Positions 15,665-29,771 of a DNA stretch of 64,000 nt are shown piece by piece (the stretch's first letter is position 1; every line of letters begins with the position of its first letter). The stretch is from NCBI RefSeq assembly GCF_000208745.1, contig NC_030850.1, forward strand, positions 18,845,069-18,909,068, written 5' to 3'. The DNA comes from Theobroma cacao. Its lineage: Eukaryota; Streptophyta; Magnoliopsida; Malvales; Malvaceae. Under the pieces are notes generated by a model. The model made no database searches and was not told where the DNA came from. It saw only the letters and a list, made by a program, of their open reading frames with translations. The translations under genes and the position numbers were made by a program.

Positions 15665-18600
15665 TGTCACGACCCAGAACCTCCCTCAGGCCCATGACAA
15701 TCGTCGCGACGTCCCGATTGACACTCATTATCCGAAATGCCAACCGGAACCCCGCAAGGCTTACATATTAGTTTTTTTTCCTTTCTTGTGAGCAATCGTT
15801 GTTAAATATCGAGTTTTTAGAGAATATACACTATTTTAGATCAAAAACAATCAAAATAAAATTTTCGCCACACAGGGGTATTTTGGTCTTTTTTTTTCTC
15901 AAAATTTTCAAAATTGGCTAAAACATAATATACAAGTACAAAATACATAATTCATATTCAAAATGAGTTTAAAAGTCTAAAATCTTCATTTAAAATGAAA
16001 TTACGGTTATTTGAATATAATAAGAAAATAAAAGAAATATTAAGGGAAATATTCTATTTTCTTATAAAACAATATTTATAGAGTTATACGTGAATAATTT
16101 TTATAGCGTAAAAGCTAAATAAATTTATACATACTGAAATACAGTAAGCCAAAATATTTAATTTAATTTACAATAACAAGAGGGCCCCCGAATAAACAAA
16201 AGTAAAGAGGACTGTGAACCTACGGTTTGGAAAATGCAGATCCAATGGTAGTCCTCGATGAGATCAGCTATCTACAGTCTATACTGAACCTGAAATGGGT
16301 GGAAAGGAGGTGGGTGAGATTTTGCAATCCCAATGAGTAAACAGACATTATCATAAATATCTAAAGGCGAGTAAAATGGAGGCAAGTTTAAACAACAAAT
16401 TTCAACCCATTTCATAATGTTTTCAATTTATTTCTTAAACCATAAAATATTTGTAATTTACCAAAACAGTTGTTAAGGCTTATGTCTTTTATTAAAACAA
16501 GGCTCAAGCCAAAACTAATCCTCGGGGATACCTTGGCCGAGGCATCTAACCGAGTCCGCCAAGGGTGTTAAAATATTCACACGTGAAACACATTTTTATT
16601 TTTAAAACCAGCCGTTCCTTGGCGTTGGCCGAGTTACACATTCACGTGGGGGTTCGACGTGAAGTGAGCTCTAATACTACCCCGGGAGTTACCCTCCTCG
16701 CCTCTACAACCGGAGTAACTATATAACTGGGTTTACCGTGCCCCTCTAATAGGCAGTCCACGGAAACCCGTCACTGCAGTGACTAACCCACCAATTTTAA
16801 TAAAATTTCGACAGTATAACGTGGCTTTTATTTATTTATCCAGCCTGCATAGTAAAACCAACTTACATAAATTTCCCAAATGCACTCACAAAATATAGCC
16901 ACATATACTCATTTCTCATAAGCCATTCCTAGGAAAATATATATTTTTCAAGTCAATTTGCAGCCTCCAATTACTCAATTTCATAATCAATACAATATAT
17001 TTTTATTTATCACATTTATTCCTAAAACATCAAAAATCCCGTTTTAATCTCGTTCTCATTTCATAAAATACATAAAGGGCATTTAAAATAAACTCTAGAT
17101 AATTTACAATAATAATAAGTTTACTCACCGTTTGTACAAACTAAAAGCTTTCTAAGCGCCCCGATCACTACTCGTCGGGTACGACTTCTTTGCCTTTTCC
17201 GGAAGGCTCTCCTCCTAGACACATTACAAAAATTTACACAATTCATCACATTGATGCTAAATCACTATATAATTAACTTAAATCCTATACTAATGCATGG
17301 TATGAAATGCAATAGCCTAAAACGGCTTAAACGCGGTATTAACCTATTTTTGGCACTTTGCCCGATAAATTGCTAACGCGCTCCATTTTAGCTCTAAATC
17401 ATCCCATTCTCTCTCCAACATTTCTAACCATTAAATATCAGCCAATAACCTTCTAAAAACAACAAAATCAGCTCACTCCCTTCCTTGGAAAATTCGGCCA
17501 AAAATGGGACATTAACTCGGTTAATTTTCTACTTTGTTTTTCTATCACGTTTAATCGTTTTTCATCATTTTCTCTTCATTTCCCTTAGAATAAAATCAAT
17601 TCATCATCATTGTACAGCATTGAGCATCCAGCCAAGAGTGGGTATTGTGAAAATTTAATGATTTCTTGCCCAATTTAATTTCTAAACACATTTAACTAAC
17701 TAAAACTATCAATTTAACTAAAAATCAAAACCTAAAAATTTCAATTTCTCTCCCCTAGAATTTCGTCCAGCCCTTGATATCACTTTTTGATCTCTCTCCT
17801 CAAGCATGCTAAATGGAAATAAAGGCATAGGAAAGGTAGAAATCAAGCTAAAATCGAAAAATCTTACCGTTAGACGCGTAAACGGTCGAAAACCGCGAAT
17901 TTCCCTTTGAATTTTCTTGTTTCTCTTTGGTTTTTCTTTTTTTCTTCCTTTCCTCTCTATTTCCTCTCTTGTTCTTCCTTATGGCCGGCCAGCACTTAAA
18001 ATGGGGTTTAAATGGGCTGACTTTTCATTAAAATAATATTATTCCATTAAAAAAAATACCACGTGTCACTTTCCCATTGGCCCATTTTTAAAATTTCATC
18101 CATTTGTTTTCAAATTTTCACCAGACACTTCTCCCACATATCCATAGCTTAGATAAAATTCTCAGACTTATCCAAAGTCTCGGTGGAGTAATTTTTGAAA
18201 TTTACACTTTTACCCCCGTCAAAGTGAAAAATTACATTTTTACCCAAAAAACTGAAAAATTGCCCATAGACATATTTTTCATCCCTTATACTCATACCAT
18301 TCTCCAATTTGTCAAATTTGATCTAAATTCTCTCAAAATCTCAAATTTTATCCGCGAGTGGTAAAATTACGATTTTACCCCTACACTCTAGAAATCACCA
18401 AAATTAAACTTTTTCACTTCCTATCATTAAATTATACTCCAGATAGTTAATCTTGATCAAAATTTCACTCCATGATCAAATTATTATCTTAGGTGGCAAA
18501 ATGACGATTTTGCCCCTAAACCTCTAAATTTCTAATTTTACCCCAAATGAACCCTCGAACTCCGAACAATCATTTTTTAGTCATTTCTTGACTATAAAAT

Positions 18601-18773
18601 ATTAAATTTCATCCTACAATTCCTATTTGAACTAGTTCGAGGTTAAATCAACTCAAGTATACCATTAGGTACAATACCAAGTTTCGTCTATTCTTAGGTG
18701 CTTTTCCTAGCATAATAACATACTATTCAGTGCATGTATGTCATGACATGTGTTTATAGAGTCAGGTTTTACA
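15665..18773 (-). mobile_element. Solo LTR, T2 family, copy a
   Basis: Plus-strand start TGTCACGACCCAGAACC, end GGTTTTACA, 3109 bp, flanked by ATATT at 15660-15664 and 18774-18778. It sits inside the C-family LTR starting at 15587. Read on the minus strand it starts TGTAAAACCTGACTC and ends GGGTCGTGACA. Related copies lie at 24023-26879, 26911-29771 and at the right edge. It is about 250 bp longer than the other complete copies. No coding capacity. Confidence 0.92.
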
Positions 18774-19314
18774 ATATTAATATGACCTGTTCATCATTCC
18801 ATCAAAAGTTGCTAAGTCACATTTCATAACTTCAAATCAAATTAATACTAAGCATTGTCAACTTGTAGTGGCATTACCAATCAAATATACATGTATTATT
18901 TAAAACATATGTCTTAATAATTTACATGGGGTTTGTCTATACAAAACAAAAGAGTACTCGACTTCTAGTGGAGAAACTCGGGCGAAAGTACAGCTACTGA
19001 ATGCTGAGACACCTACCAAGAGTCGAATCTACGAGGACACCTTGACCTAGTTACCGATTACCTCCTGATCTGAAAATATGAAGTTGAAAACGGTGAGTAT
19101 AAACCCAGTGAGTGAACAAAGGAAGAGAACAAGCAAACAATAAGGAAGACTTAAAGAAATCATGATGCATTTATCTTTAAAACAATGCAATTTAGTTTAG
19201 TTCTTATTAAAACCTCTAATGTAAGCCCCAAATGAGTAAATCACTTGATGAAAAGGGTCCATGCACAACAAAGGTTTTGAAAAGTGAAAACTTTAATAGC
19301 ATTCAGGCAATTCA

Positions 19315-22300
19315 TGTAACGACCCCTCGTTGGTAGCTACCGACGTTTGAGACCTCTGGGAGATCCCGCCAAGTCCCGAACAAGCCTTAAAGAAATTTCT
19401 CAATAACTCATTGTATATTTTTACTAAACCGTATTCATGTTTAAACCATAAATATTTAAAACATGAATTCAACAATAACCATATCCATTAAATTTTGACT
19501 TTAAATCATGAGAGCACAATTAAATACATTCAGTTCAAAAATCTCAAATTTCCCATTTATATCAAAACTAATATTTGTTTACATAATAAAACCAGAGTAC
19601 TACAACTTAACCTCTAATAGCGGAGCGACTTGGGATAAAATGCTATGAGATGCCTTTACCTATCTGCGGTGGATCATATGTGCCAATGATTACACACTAG
19701 GCCGATTCCTGTCTGTAAAAGGAGAAATAAGAGGGGTTTAAGTCTCACAGACTCAGTGATCATCGGCTCCGTGAGTAGGGCGTAAATGAGAAACAAGCAA
19801 TAAGGTTGAGATTTTGAATAATAAAACTTGCAAGAGTAGATAAAACTATTTAATTCAAACGGAGATTTGTGCCTTATATGTATAAAAGAAAATATCGAGA
19901 ATCTCTTGTAAGTCATAATAAATCATAAGTATGTCAAATCAATTAAGTAAACTTTTGTGCAGCGAAAAGGATAACAACCATTTTCAAACTAAATCAGTAA
20001 AATATCATTTTAAACCTCGTGTTCGTAAGAAAATCTCTACAATCAAAATTATCTCATATAATACTCAAATTAAATCAATAAAGATGGGCAAGCTCCCGCG
20101 AAACCAAATAGTAACCAGGTTTATACACAGTTCACAAATTGCCTCGCATGCGAGGGTAAAATTCATATAACAATAAAACTAAGAGGAGCTACAGGAAACC
20201 GTATAATTTCATTTTCACCATACAAGAAATAAGAGTCTGAAAACCCAAAGAGATTTTTGTCTCGAGTAGGAAATCAAATAAAATTCGTGGTCCCGCTACC
20301 ACGTAATAACCTCCGGGAGCCTCGCTTCACCAGATCCCACATGCCATGGCAATCTCAATGATGTTGGCCGACATTAGAGATATCAAGCGGTCGCAACTGC
20401 GTAATCATCTGGTGGCCTAGCCACGCATACATATATCATAGGCCGTGGCACCAACCACGCCTAATCGCCCGTCGGTGACCCAATGGTTCTCTAGCTAGAG
20501 CTCATTCGTGCACAAGGGTCACACTTAATCGAAGTGACAGCTAGCCTACTCTCGAATCTCTCGGTTTATAAAATCATTTTAGAAATCACTTTATGTCCTT
20601 GAAATCTCGTTTCAAAATTATTTCCAAAGCATTCAACATAGGGTATGATAAAATCTATCATTTTCTCAAAATATATTTATGCATGAATTTCAAAACAATA
20701 ATTCGCATGGTGAATAAGCAATATAACCATGAACGCACACTGCACAAATATAAGGCACAGATTTTGAAGCAAAACAGTGCGAAGGGCTTGTTTTTCGATT
20801 TTTAAAACACTTTACATATAATTTATACATATATATTCAAAACAATTTTTGAACATAATTTGCATTCACAATTCCTTAAAATTTCTACCAACACATGCTA
20901 TCCACAATTTTACATCTAAAATAAAATATACGTACATTTACACTATTATGGAAATTTTAAAATTGAACCGCTTACTCACCTAGTAATAGTGGGATATTAC
21001 ATCGCTATTTCTACTTGCTGGCCACTTGTTACTTCCTCCAGCACACCACTATAGTGCACTATCTTTATTTTAACACTTTCAAATTGGGCTAGGTTGGCCC
21101 AAGTTTCCACCTTTATTTTCTTTTTTGGACTTTTTATTCCTTATTGCCGTTGGGCCCTTCTCATGAGCTATTTCCACTTCTCCTTCATTGGGCTATGCCC
21201 ACTATTTATTTATTTATTTATTTTTCGTTTATTTCTCTCTCTTCTGCTCCTATTCTTTCTATTTTTTTTCTTTTGTAGCCGATTGACCTTTTCCTCCTCC
21301 TCACTTGCACTACCAGATTGGCCTTATCTCATTCAAAATTAACTTCATAACCTCTCCTACCTCCCTCAAAAATCGACAGCACAAAGCCCCCTTTATCCTT
21401 CACAATTCGGCAGCAAACAGCCTCCATTTTTCCTGCACAAATCAACAGCAACACAGCCTCTCTTTCTCACCCTCTTATTGCCATTTTTCTGCTCTCTCAC
21501 CAGCACTCTTTCTCCCTTTTCTTTGCCTCATACACGGCACTCTCCAACTGCCATTTTCTGCTCTCTCACCAGCACTCTTTCTCTCTTTTTCTTGGTCCTT
21601 CTTCTGCCGACCTTATCCCTTTTTTTTGCTCTTGAAATATTGGTCCTTCTTGGGAGGAGAAAGACCACAATTCTATTTGATGTTAATTTCACATGTGGGG
21701 GACAAGTTGGACAAGTCAATGTACTTGTCAACTATTTCTTTTTTTCTTCCTTTATGGCTTTACATTCAGCCGACCCTTACCATCATTTCTTTTTCTTCTC
21801 TTTGTCTTGGCCGGCTTAATCCTTTATTCTTTCATTTTTTTTATTTGTTGACTTTTCTTGCACTTTCCTTCAAGTATTGATCACATGGCCATTTATCCTC
21901 ATTTTCCTGTTCATTTCTTCTTCTTTATCTTCCTCATTTATTTATTCTTTTACCTTTTACACCATTTTTACTCTATGTTTTATTTATTATTTCATGATTT
22001 CATCCAAACCACATTCACCCCATTTTATTCTTTCAACATTTTATCACCATTGCCTCAATCAAAGTTCATACAACTAGTTTTAATTTTTATTCTTTATTCA
22101 CCATAACTTTCATCTTTATAATTTGGTCCTTTCAATATTTATTAAATTTCAATTTCTTTCTATCTTTCTTCCTTCATGCGTATCCAATAAAAATGTCGAA
22201 GTTGTACTTCAACGCGGTATTACCATAATATTTAAATATTTACTTACTGTGCTAATTCGATTTAATAAAATTATGCAGTACGATTACCGTCGTTGTTCTC

Positions 22301-22538
22301 CAAAATTCTTCCTTACTTCTTCTCCCCCACTTAAATTAGTCATATTCCCTTCTTTGGACTAATTTTCATAATTATTAAAATATTAATATTTTAATATTTT
22401 TTTTTCATAACTAATATTTTATTCTAAAATATTTTTTTCGCCCGTAACCACTCTTCGACACTTAAATTTGCATCAAGTGACCCTTCGTTTTATCGATAAG
22501 GTTTTGTTGACTGCTAAACGAGGGTACGGGGTGTTACA
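19315..22538 (-). repeat. 3' LTR of the L element (left on the plus strand)
   Basis: Complete, uninterrupted LTR from TGTAACGACCCC to GGGGTGTTACA. It contains a GC-rich hairpin-forming core (about 20270-20560, including a CGTGGT/ACCACG stem at 20286-20303) and a long pyrimidine-rich tract on the plus strand (21100-22370) that gives spurious Phe/Ser/Leu-rich open frames. Donor-like GTGAGTAA is at 20979-20972 and GTAAGT at 22247-22242 on the minus strand. It preserves the pre-insertion state of the two sites interrupted in the other LTR. Confidence 0.9.
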
Positions 22539-22551
22539 ATCTCCCCCACTT
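22539..22551 (-). other. Polypurine tract of the L element
   Basis: On the minus strand AAGTGGGGGAGAT directly precedes the TGTAACACC start of the 3' LTR. This is the expected place and composition for plus-strand priming in an LTR retrotransposon and it fixes the element's orientation. Confidence 0.8.
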
Positions 22552-24022
22552 AAATAGAATTCGTCTTCGAATTCAATTCAACGTACTGTGACTAATCAAA
22601 ATTCTAAAATTCTTCTACATCACTTTCGTCGGATATTCTCAATATAAGATCTCGGTCTTATGAATGTTATCAATTTCCAATCTTTATAGAAAGCTCGACA
22701 ATGTCATAATACATTTACTTATAAGTAGCACACTGCTTGAATTAAATCGATATTATTCTTCATCTTGTAAAGGGAAATTAAATATATCATTAATCCCAGT
22801 CACACCTCAATCAAATCATTCTTAAATCATCGATTATGCATGTTTACATAACCATCCACAATTCCTCTACCTTGATCTTTTATCAAGCCTTCTAACATTC
22901 AAGCATTACATAGCACGTAAAGATCAAACACACTTTATTCACTGCCTATATATATTCAACATCATGGGTGATTCAAATCTGGTAACTATTAGTGACCATA
23001 TTCCCAAAAACAAAAATCCAATACTTTCATGATCGAGTGCTCACTAGATAATTTCAACTTATACCACAAGGCATTTCAATAATTAACGATATTCTTGTAT
23101 ATATATCTTTATAGTCTTGATCAATCTCTTTAATCAATAGCTTAACCACTTAAAAATTAAATTGCTCAAAATTTTCCTTTAAAGTTCTTTTCCAAGTCTC
23201 GTCTTTCTAATCATCTCTATATCTCCAATGTCATAGCTAATTTGTTCGTCATCAGCCACATACAATATATCTAACTTGAAATTCCTCAAATTTACTCCAA
23301 ATGCCAAATCTCATGGCCTCATTAGTTGATCAATCTAAAGATGAAATTAGACATTTATCTTTCCTTAAATGCACCTTAAAATCAAGGAATCATCTACTGA
23401 GACCTTTCCGAACTTAACTTCTTTTAGTCTTATTACCTTTTAGTTGACAGCATTATAATTAACTTGTTTAATGCCAGATCATCGATAGATTATCTTAGTC
23501 ATTATCTAGTGATATAACCACTGACAGAACATCATCATTGAGTCAAATTATAACTAACTTCGTATGAATTTTTGTACCAATTTGCAACATATATATTCCT
23601 ATATATTTTTTCAAAAATTTTGACTTCAAGTAATCTTAGGCATAGCAAGTTCAATGAATCTCTTGTAATATTAAAATAACTGTCAATTTTAGTTTAAAAT
23701 CATTTCCTCTCACGTTTAATCATATCATGCTCACCATTCTGTGGAGAATACTCAAAACCGGTTTATGTGTTCTATACTCATACTAGAGCTAATCACTAAT
23801 TGGCACCATCCCCAAAACACCATGTGTCTTAAAAGTCAATTGTTTTTTTAGCCAAATTCATATTCTAGTGTCATGCCTCTAGGTCGTAGCTCATTACCAA
23901 AGTCTTTTCTCGTATATAAATACTCAAAATCTTAAATCGTAAGCTCTTTCTAAGTGAATCTCTACAATTCTCGTAGCGTATTTCTATTCCTTTACCAAGG
24001 GTAGTATCATTTAATCAAACCA

Positions 24023-26879
24023 TGTAAAACCCGACCTTATAAACACATGTTATGATATACATGCACTGAGTAGCATGTTATTACGCTAGAAAAGCCCATA
24101 AGAATAGATAAAACTCGGTATTGTACCTAACGGTATACTTGAGTTGATTTAACTTCGAACTAGTTCAAATAGGAATCGTAAGATGAAATTTAATATTTTA
24201 CAGTCCAGGAATGACTAAAAATGATTATTCGGAGTTCGAGGGTTCATTTGGGAAAAAATTAAAAATTTTAATGTTCAGGGGCAAAATCGTCATTTTGCCA
24301 CCTAAGATAATAATTTGATCATGGAGTGAAATTTTTGACCAAGATTAACTATTTGGAGTATAATTTAATGATAGGAAGTGAAAAATTTTAATTTCGGCAA
24401 TTTTCGAAACATAGGGGCAAAACGGTAATTTGGTTGCCCCAAGGTAAAATCGTAATTTTCACCACACAAAACTTGTCAAAATCATAGGATTTATTTATTT
24501 TGGTATGAATAACTATGGTATTTTAAGTGGTGAAAAAAATTGAAGTTTAAAGGACGAAATTTTAAAAACGGGCCAATGGAAAAGTGACACATGGCACTTT
24601 TTAATGATTTAATTTTATTTTAAAGGAAAATCAGCCCATTTAAACCCCACATCAGGTGATGGTCGGCCATAAGGAGAAAATAAGAGAGAAAATAGAGAGG
24701 AAAGGAAGAAAAGAGAAAAATCAAAGGAAAACTAGAAAATTCAAAGGGGAATTCACGTTTTTCGTCTGTTTACGTGTCTAACGGTAAGATTTTTCAACTT
24801 TAGCTTGATTTCTACCTTTCCTATGCCTTTGTTTCCATTTAGCATGCTTGAGGAGAGAGATCAAAAAGTGATACCAAGGGCTGGCCGAATTTCAAGGGGA
24901 AGGATTTTAAAATTTTTATGTTTTGATTCTTAGTTAATTGATAGTTTTAGTTAGTTAAATGTGTATAAAAATCAAATAGGGCAAGAAAGCATGAAATTCT
25001 TACAATACCCACCCTTGGCCGAATATTCAGTGATGTACAATGATGATGAACTGATTTTTATTCTAAGAGAAATGAAGAGAAAATGATGAAAAATGGTTAA
25101 ATGTGATAGAAAAACAAAGTGAAAAATTAACCGAGTTAATGTCCCATTTTTGACCGAATTTTCCAAGGACGAAAGTGAGCTGATTTTGGTGATTTTAGAG
25201 GGTTATTGGCTGATATTTAATGGTTAGAAATGTTGGAGAGAAAATGGGACAATTTAGAGCTAAAATGGAGCGCGTTAGCAATTTATCGGGGTAAAGTGCC
25301 AAAAATAGGTTAATACCGCGTTTAAGCCGTTTTAGGCTACTGCATTTCATACCATGCATTAGTATAAGATTTAAGTCAATTATATAGTGATTTAGCATCA
25401 ATGTGGTGAATTGTGTAATTTTTGCAATGTGTCTAGGAGGAGAGCCTTCCGATAACGGCAAGGAAGTTGTACCCGATAAACAGTGATCGGGGCATCTAGA
25501 AAGCATTTAATTTGTACAAACTGTGAGCAAATCTATTATTATTGTAAGTTGTCTAGAGTTTATTTTTAAATGCTCTTTATGTATTTTATGAAACGAAAAT
25601 GAGATTAAAATGAGACTTTTGATGTTTTAGAAATAAATGTGCCAAATAAATATATTGTGTTGATTATCTGAAATAAGAAACTTTTGATCATGAAATTGAG
25701 TAATTGGAGGCTGCCAATTGTCTTGAAAAATATATTTTCCTATGAATGGCTTATGATATATGAGTATGTGTGGCTATATTTTATAATTGCATTGGGAATT
25801 TATGTAAGCTGTCTTTTACTATGTAGGCTGGATAAATAAATAAAAGCCACGTTATACTGTCGAAATTTTATTAAAATTGGTGGGTTTAGTCACTGCAGTG
25901 ACGGGTTTTCGTGGACTGCCTATTAGAGGGGTACGGTAAACCTCGATTGCATAGTTACTCCAGTTGTAGAGGCGAGGAGGGTAACTCCTGGGGTAGTGTT
26001 AGAGCTCACTTCACGTCAAACCCCCACGTGAATGTGTAACTCGGCCAATGCCAAGGAACGACTTGTTTTCAAAACTAACATGTGTTTAACATGTAAATAT
26101 CTTAACAACCTTGGCGGATTCGGTTAGATGCCTCGGCCAAGGTATCCCCGAGGACTAGTTTTTGGCTTGAGCCCTGTTTCTAATAAAAGTCATAAGCCTT
26201 AACAACTGTTTTGGTAAATTACAAATATTTTATATTTTAAGAAATAAATTGAAAACCTTATGAAATGGTTTGTGATTTGTTGTTTAAGCTTGCATCTATT
26301 TTACTCGCCTTTAGATATTTATGATAATGTCTGTTTACTCATTGGGATTGCAAAATCTCACCCACATCCTTTCCAAATATTTTAGGCCTGTGGTAGCTTG
26401 TAGATACCCGATTTTGTCGAGGATTCCAGTTGACCCCTCCATCTCACAGGCAGTAGGTTACTATCACTAACAGTTGGTGTATTTATGGGCCACTTGTCAT
26501 TGTAATTATTATTGTACATTATAACTTTGTAAATTATTGTATGTATGAATTTATTTTACTTCCCCGTTACAAAAGATTACTTACACGTGTTTCTATAAAT
26601 ATTGTTTTATATAAAAATGCTATATTTTAATCAATATTTTGAATAGTAATATTTGTCTATAAATCTTAAAAAAAAAATAATTTTTATCTTTTGATTTATT
26701 TGAGCCGAAAACGACTGGTAATTGTTTAAAACGGAATGTTTAACAACGATTGCTCACAGGAAAGGTAAGAAACTGATACGTAAGCCTTGCGGGGTTCCAA
26801 TTGGCATTCCGGGTAATGAGTGTCAATCGGGACGTCGCGACGGTTGTCATGGGCCTAAGGGAGGTTCCGGGTCGTGACA
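24023..26879 (+). mobile_element. Solo LTR, T2 family, copy b
   Basis: Starts TGTAAAACCCGACC and ends GGGTCGTGACA, 2857 bp, with AACCA at 24018-24022 and 26880-26884. It lies in the internal region of the L element. The conserved GC-rich LTR core is at about 25860-26165. GTAAGA at 24784-24789 and GTGAGC at 25523-25528 match the donor-like positions of the other LTRs. It forms a near-perfect inverted pair with the next LTR. Confidence 0.92.
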
Positions 26880-26910
26880 AACCATATCACCCTTGTTCTC
26901 TAAATATTCA

Positions 26911-29771
26911 TGTCACGACCCGAAACCTCTCTCGTGCCCATGACAACCGCCGCGACGTCTCGATTGACACTCATTACCCGGAATGCCAATCGGAACCCCG
27001 CAAGGCTTACGTATCAGTTTCTTGCCTTTCCTGTGAGCAATCATTGTTAAACATTCCGTTTTAAACAATTACCAGTCGTTTTCGACTCAAGTAAATCAAA
27101 AGACAAAAGTTATTTTATTTTATTATTTTTTTTTAAAAATTTGAGACAAATATTACTATTGAAAATATTGATTAAAATATAGCATTTTTATATAAAATAA
27201 TATTTATAGAAACACGTGTAAGTAATCTTTTGTAACGTGGAAGTAAAATAAATTCATACATACAATAATTTACAAAGTTATAATGTACAATAGAAATTAC
27301 AATGACAAGTGGCCCATAAATATACCAAGTGTTGGTGATAGTAACCTACTGTCTGTGAGATACAAGGGTCAACTAGAATCCTCGACAAAATCGGGTATCT
27401 ACAAGCTACCATAGGCTTGAAATATTTGGAAAGGAGGTAAGTGAGACTTTGCAATCCCAATGAGTAAACAAACATTATCATAAATATATGAAGGCGAGTA
27501 AAATGGAGGCAAGTTTAAACAACAAATCACAAGCCATTTCATAAGGTTTTCAATTTATTTCTTAAATCATAAAATATTTGTAATTTATCAAAACAGTTGT
27601 TAAGGCTTATGACTTTTATTAGAAACAGGGCTCAAGCCAAAAACTAGTTCTCGGGGATACCTTGGCCGAGGCATCTAACCGAGTCTGCCAAGGTTGTTAA
27701 GATATTTATATGTTAAACACATGTTAGTTTTGAAAACAAGCCGTTCCTTGGCGTTGGCCGAGTTACACATTCACGTGGGGGTTCGACGTGAAGTGAGCTC
27801 TAACACTACCTCGGGAGTTACCCTCCTCGCAACCGGAGTAACAATGCAATCGGGTTTACCGTACCCCTCTAATAGGTAGTCCACGAAAACCCGTCACTGC
27901 AGTGACTAAACCCACCAATTTTAATAAAATTTCGATAGTATAACGTGGCTTTTATTTATTTATCCAGCCTGCATAGTATAACGACAGCTTACATAAATTC
28001 CCAATGCAATTATAAAATATAGCCACACATACTCATATATCATAAGCCATTCATAGGAAAATATATTTTTCAAGACAATTGGTAGCCTCCAATTACTCAA
28101 TTTCATGATCAAAAGTTTCTTATTTCAGATAATCAACACAATATATTTATTTGGCACATTTATTTCTAAAACATCAAAAGTCCCATTTTAATCTCATTTT
28201 CGTTTCATAAAATACATAAAGAGCATTTAAAAATAAACTCTAGATAATTTACAATAATAATAGGTTTACTCACAGTTTGCACAAATTAAATGCTTTCTAG
28301 GTGCCCCGATCATTGTTCGTCGGGTACGACTTTCTTGCCTTTACCAGAAGGCTCTCCTTCTAGACACATTGCAAAAATTACACAATTCACCACATTGATG
28401 CTAAATCACTATATAATTGACTTAAATCCTATACTAATGCATGGTATGAAATGCAATAGCCTAAAACAGCTTAAACGCGGTATTAACCTATTTTTGATAC
28501 TTTACCCGATAAATTGCTAACGCGCTCCATTTTAGCTCTAAATTGTCCCATTTTCTCTCCAACATTTCTAACCATTAAATATCATCCAATAACCCTCTAA
28601 AATCACCAAAATCAGCTCACTTTCGTCCTTGAAAAATTCGTTCAAAAATGGGACATTAACTCGGTTAATTTTCACTTTGTTTTTCTATCACATTTAACCA
28701 TTTTTCATTATTTTCTCTTCATTTCTCTTAGAATAAAAATTAGTTCATCATCATTGTACATCACTGAATATTCAGCCAAGGGTGGGTATTGTAAGAATTT
28801 CATGCTTTCTTGCCCTATTTGATTTCTATATACATTTAACTAACTAAAATTACCAATTTAACTAAGAATCAAAACATAAAAATTTCAAAATCCTTCCTGT
28901 TGAAATTCGGCCAGCCCTTGGTGTCACTTTTTAATCTCTCTCCTCAAGCATGCTAAATGGAAACAAAGGCATAGGAAAGGTAGAAATCAAGCTAAAGTCG
29001 AAAAATCTTACTGTTAGACGCGTAAACGGATGAAAAACGTGAATTCCCCTTTGAATTTTCTAGTTTTCCTTTGGTTTTTCTCTTTTCTTCCTTTCCTCTC
29101 TATTTTCTCTCTTATTTTCTCCTTATGGCCAACCATCACCTGATGTGGGGTTTAAATGGGCTGATTTTCCTTTAAAATAAAATTAAATCATTAAAAAGTG
29201 CCATGTGTCACTTTTCCATTGGCCTGTTTTTAAAATTTCGTCCTTTAAACTTCAATTTTTTCACCACTTAAAATACCATAGTTATTCATACCAAAATAAA
29301 TAAATCCTATGATTTTGACAAGTTTTGGGTGGTGAAAATTACGATTTTACCTTGGGGCGACAAAATTATCGTTTTGCCCCTATGTTCTGAAAATTACCGA
29401 AATTGAAAATTTTCACTTCCTATCATTAAATTATACTCCAAATAGTTAATCTTGGTCAAAAATTTCACTCCATGATCAAATTATTATCTTAGGTGGCAAA
29501 ATGACGATTTTTCCCCTAAACATCAAAATTTTCAATTTTTTCCCAAATGAACCCTCGAACTCCGAACAATCATTTTTAGTTATTATTGTACTGTTAAATA
29601 TTAAATTTCATCCAACGATTTCTATTTGAACTAGTTCGAGGTTAAATCAACTCAAGTATACCGTTAGGTACAATACCGGGTTTCGTCTATTCTTATAGGC
29701 TTTCCTAGCGTAATAACATGCTACTCAGTGTATGTATGTCATAACATGTGTTTATAGGGTCAGGTTTTACA
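26911..29771 (-). mobile_element. Solo LTR, T2 family, copy c
   Basis: Plus-strand start TGTCACGACCCGAAACC, end GGTTTTACA, 2861 bp, flanked by ATTCA at 26906-26910 and 29772-29776. It is in the opposite orientation to copy b and only 31 bp from it. The aligned ends look roughly 95% identical by eye. The GC-rich core is at about 27600-27910, and a donor-like GTGAGTAA is at 28273-28266 (minus). Confidence 0.92.

Noticed and set aside
16620..16665. Possible Pol III A and B boxes (TGGCCGAGTTA and GGTTCGACGTG) in the LTR core
   Set aside because: The two motifs are too close together for a tRNA-like promoter and the B box is incomplete; no tRNA fold was found.
21094..22362. Several overlapping Phe/Ser/Leu-rich open frames up to 191 codons (also 44080-44417, 46822-48029, 56188-57240)
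   Set aside because: They lie in pyrimidine-rich parts of L-type LTRs, overlap in different frames and have biased composition; no conserved frame between LTR copies.
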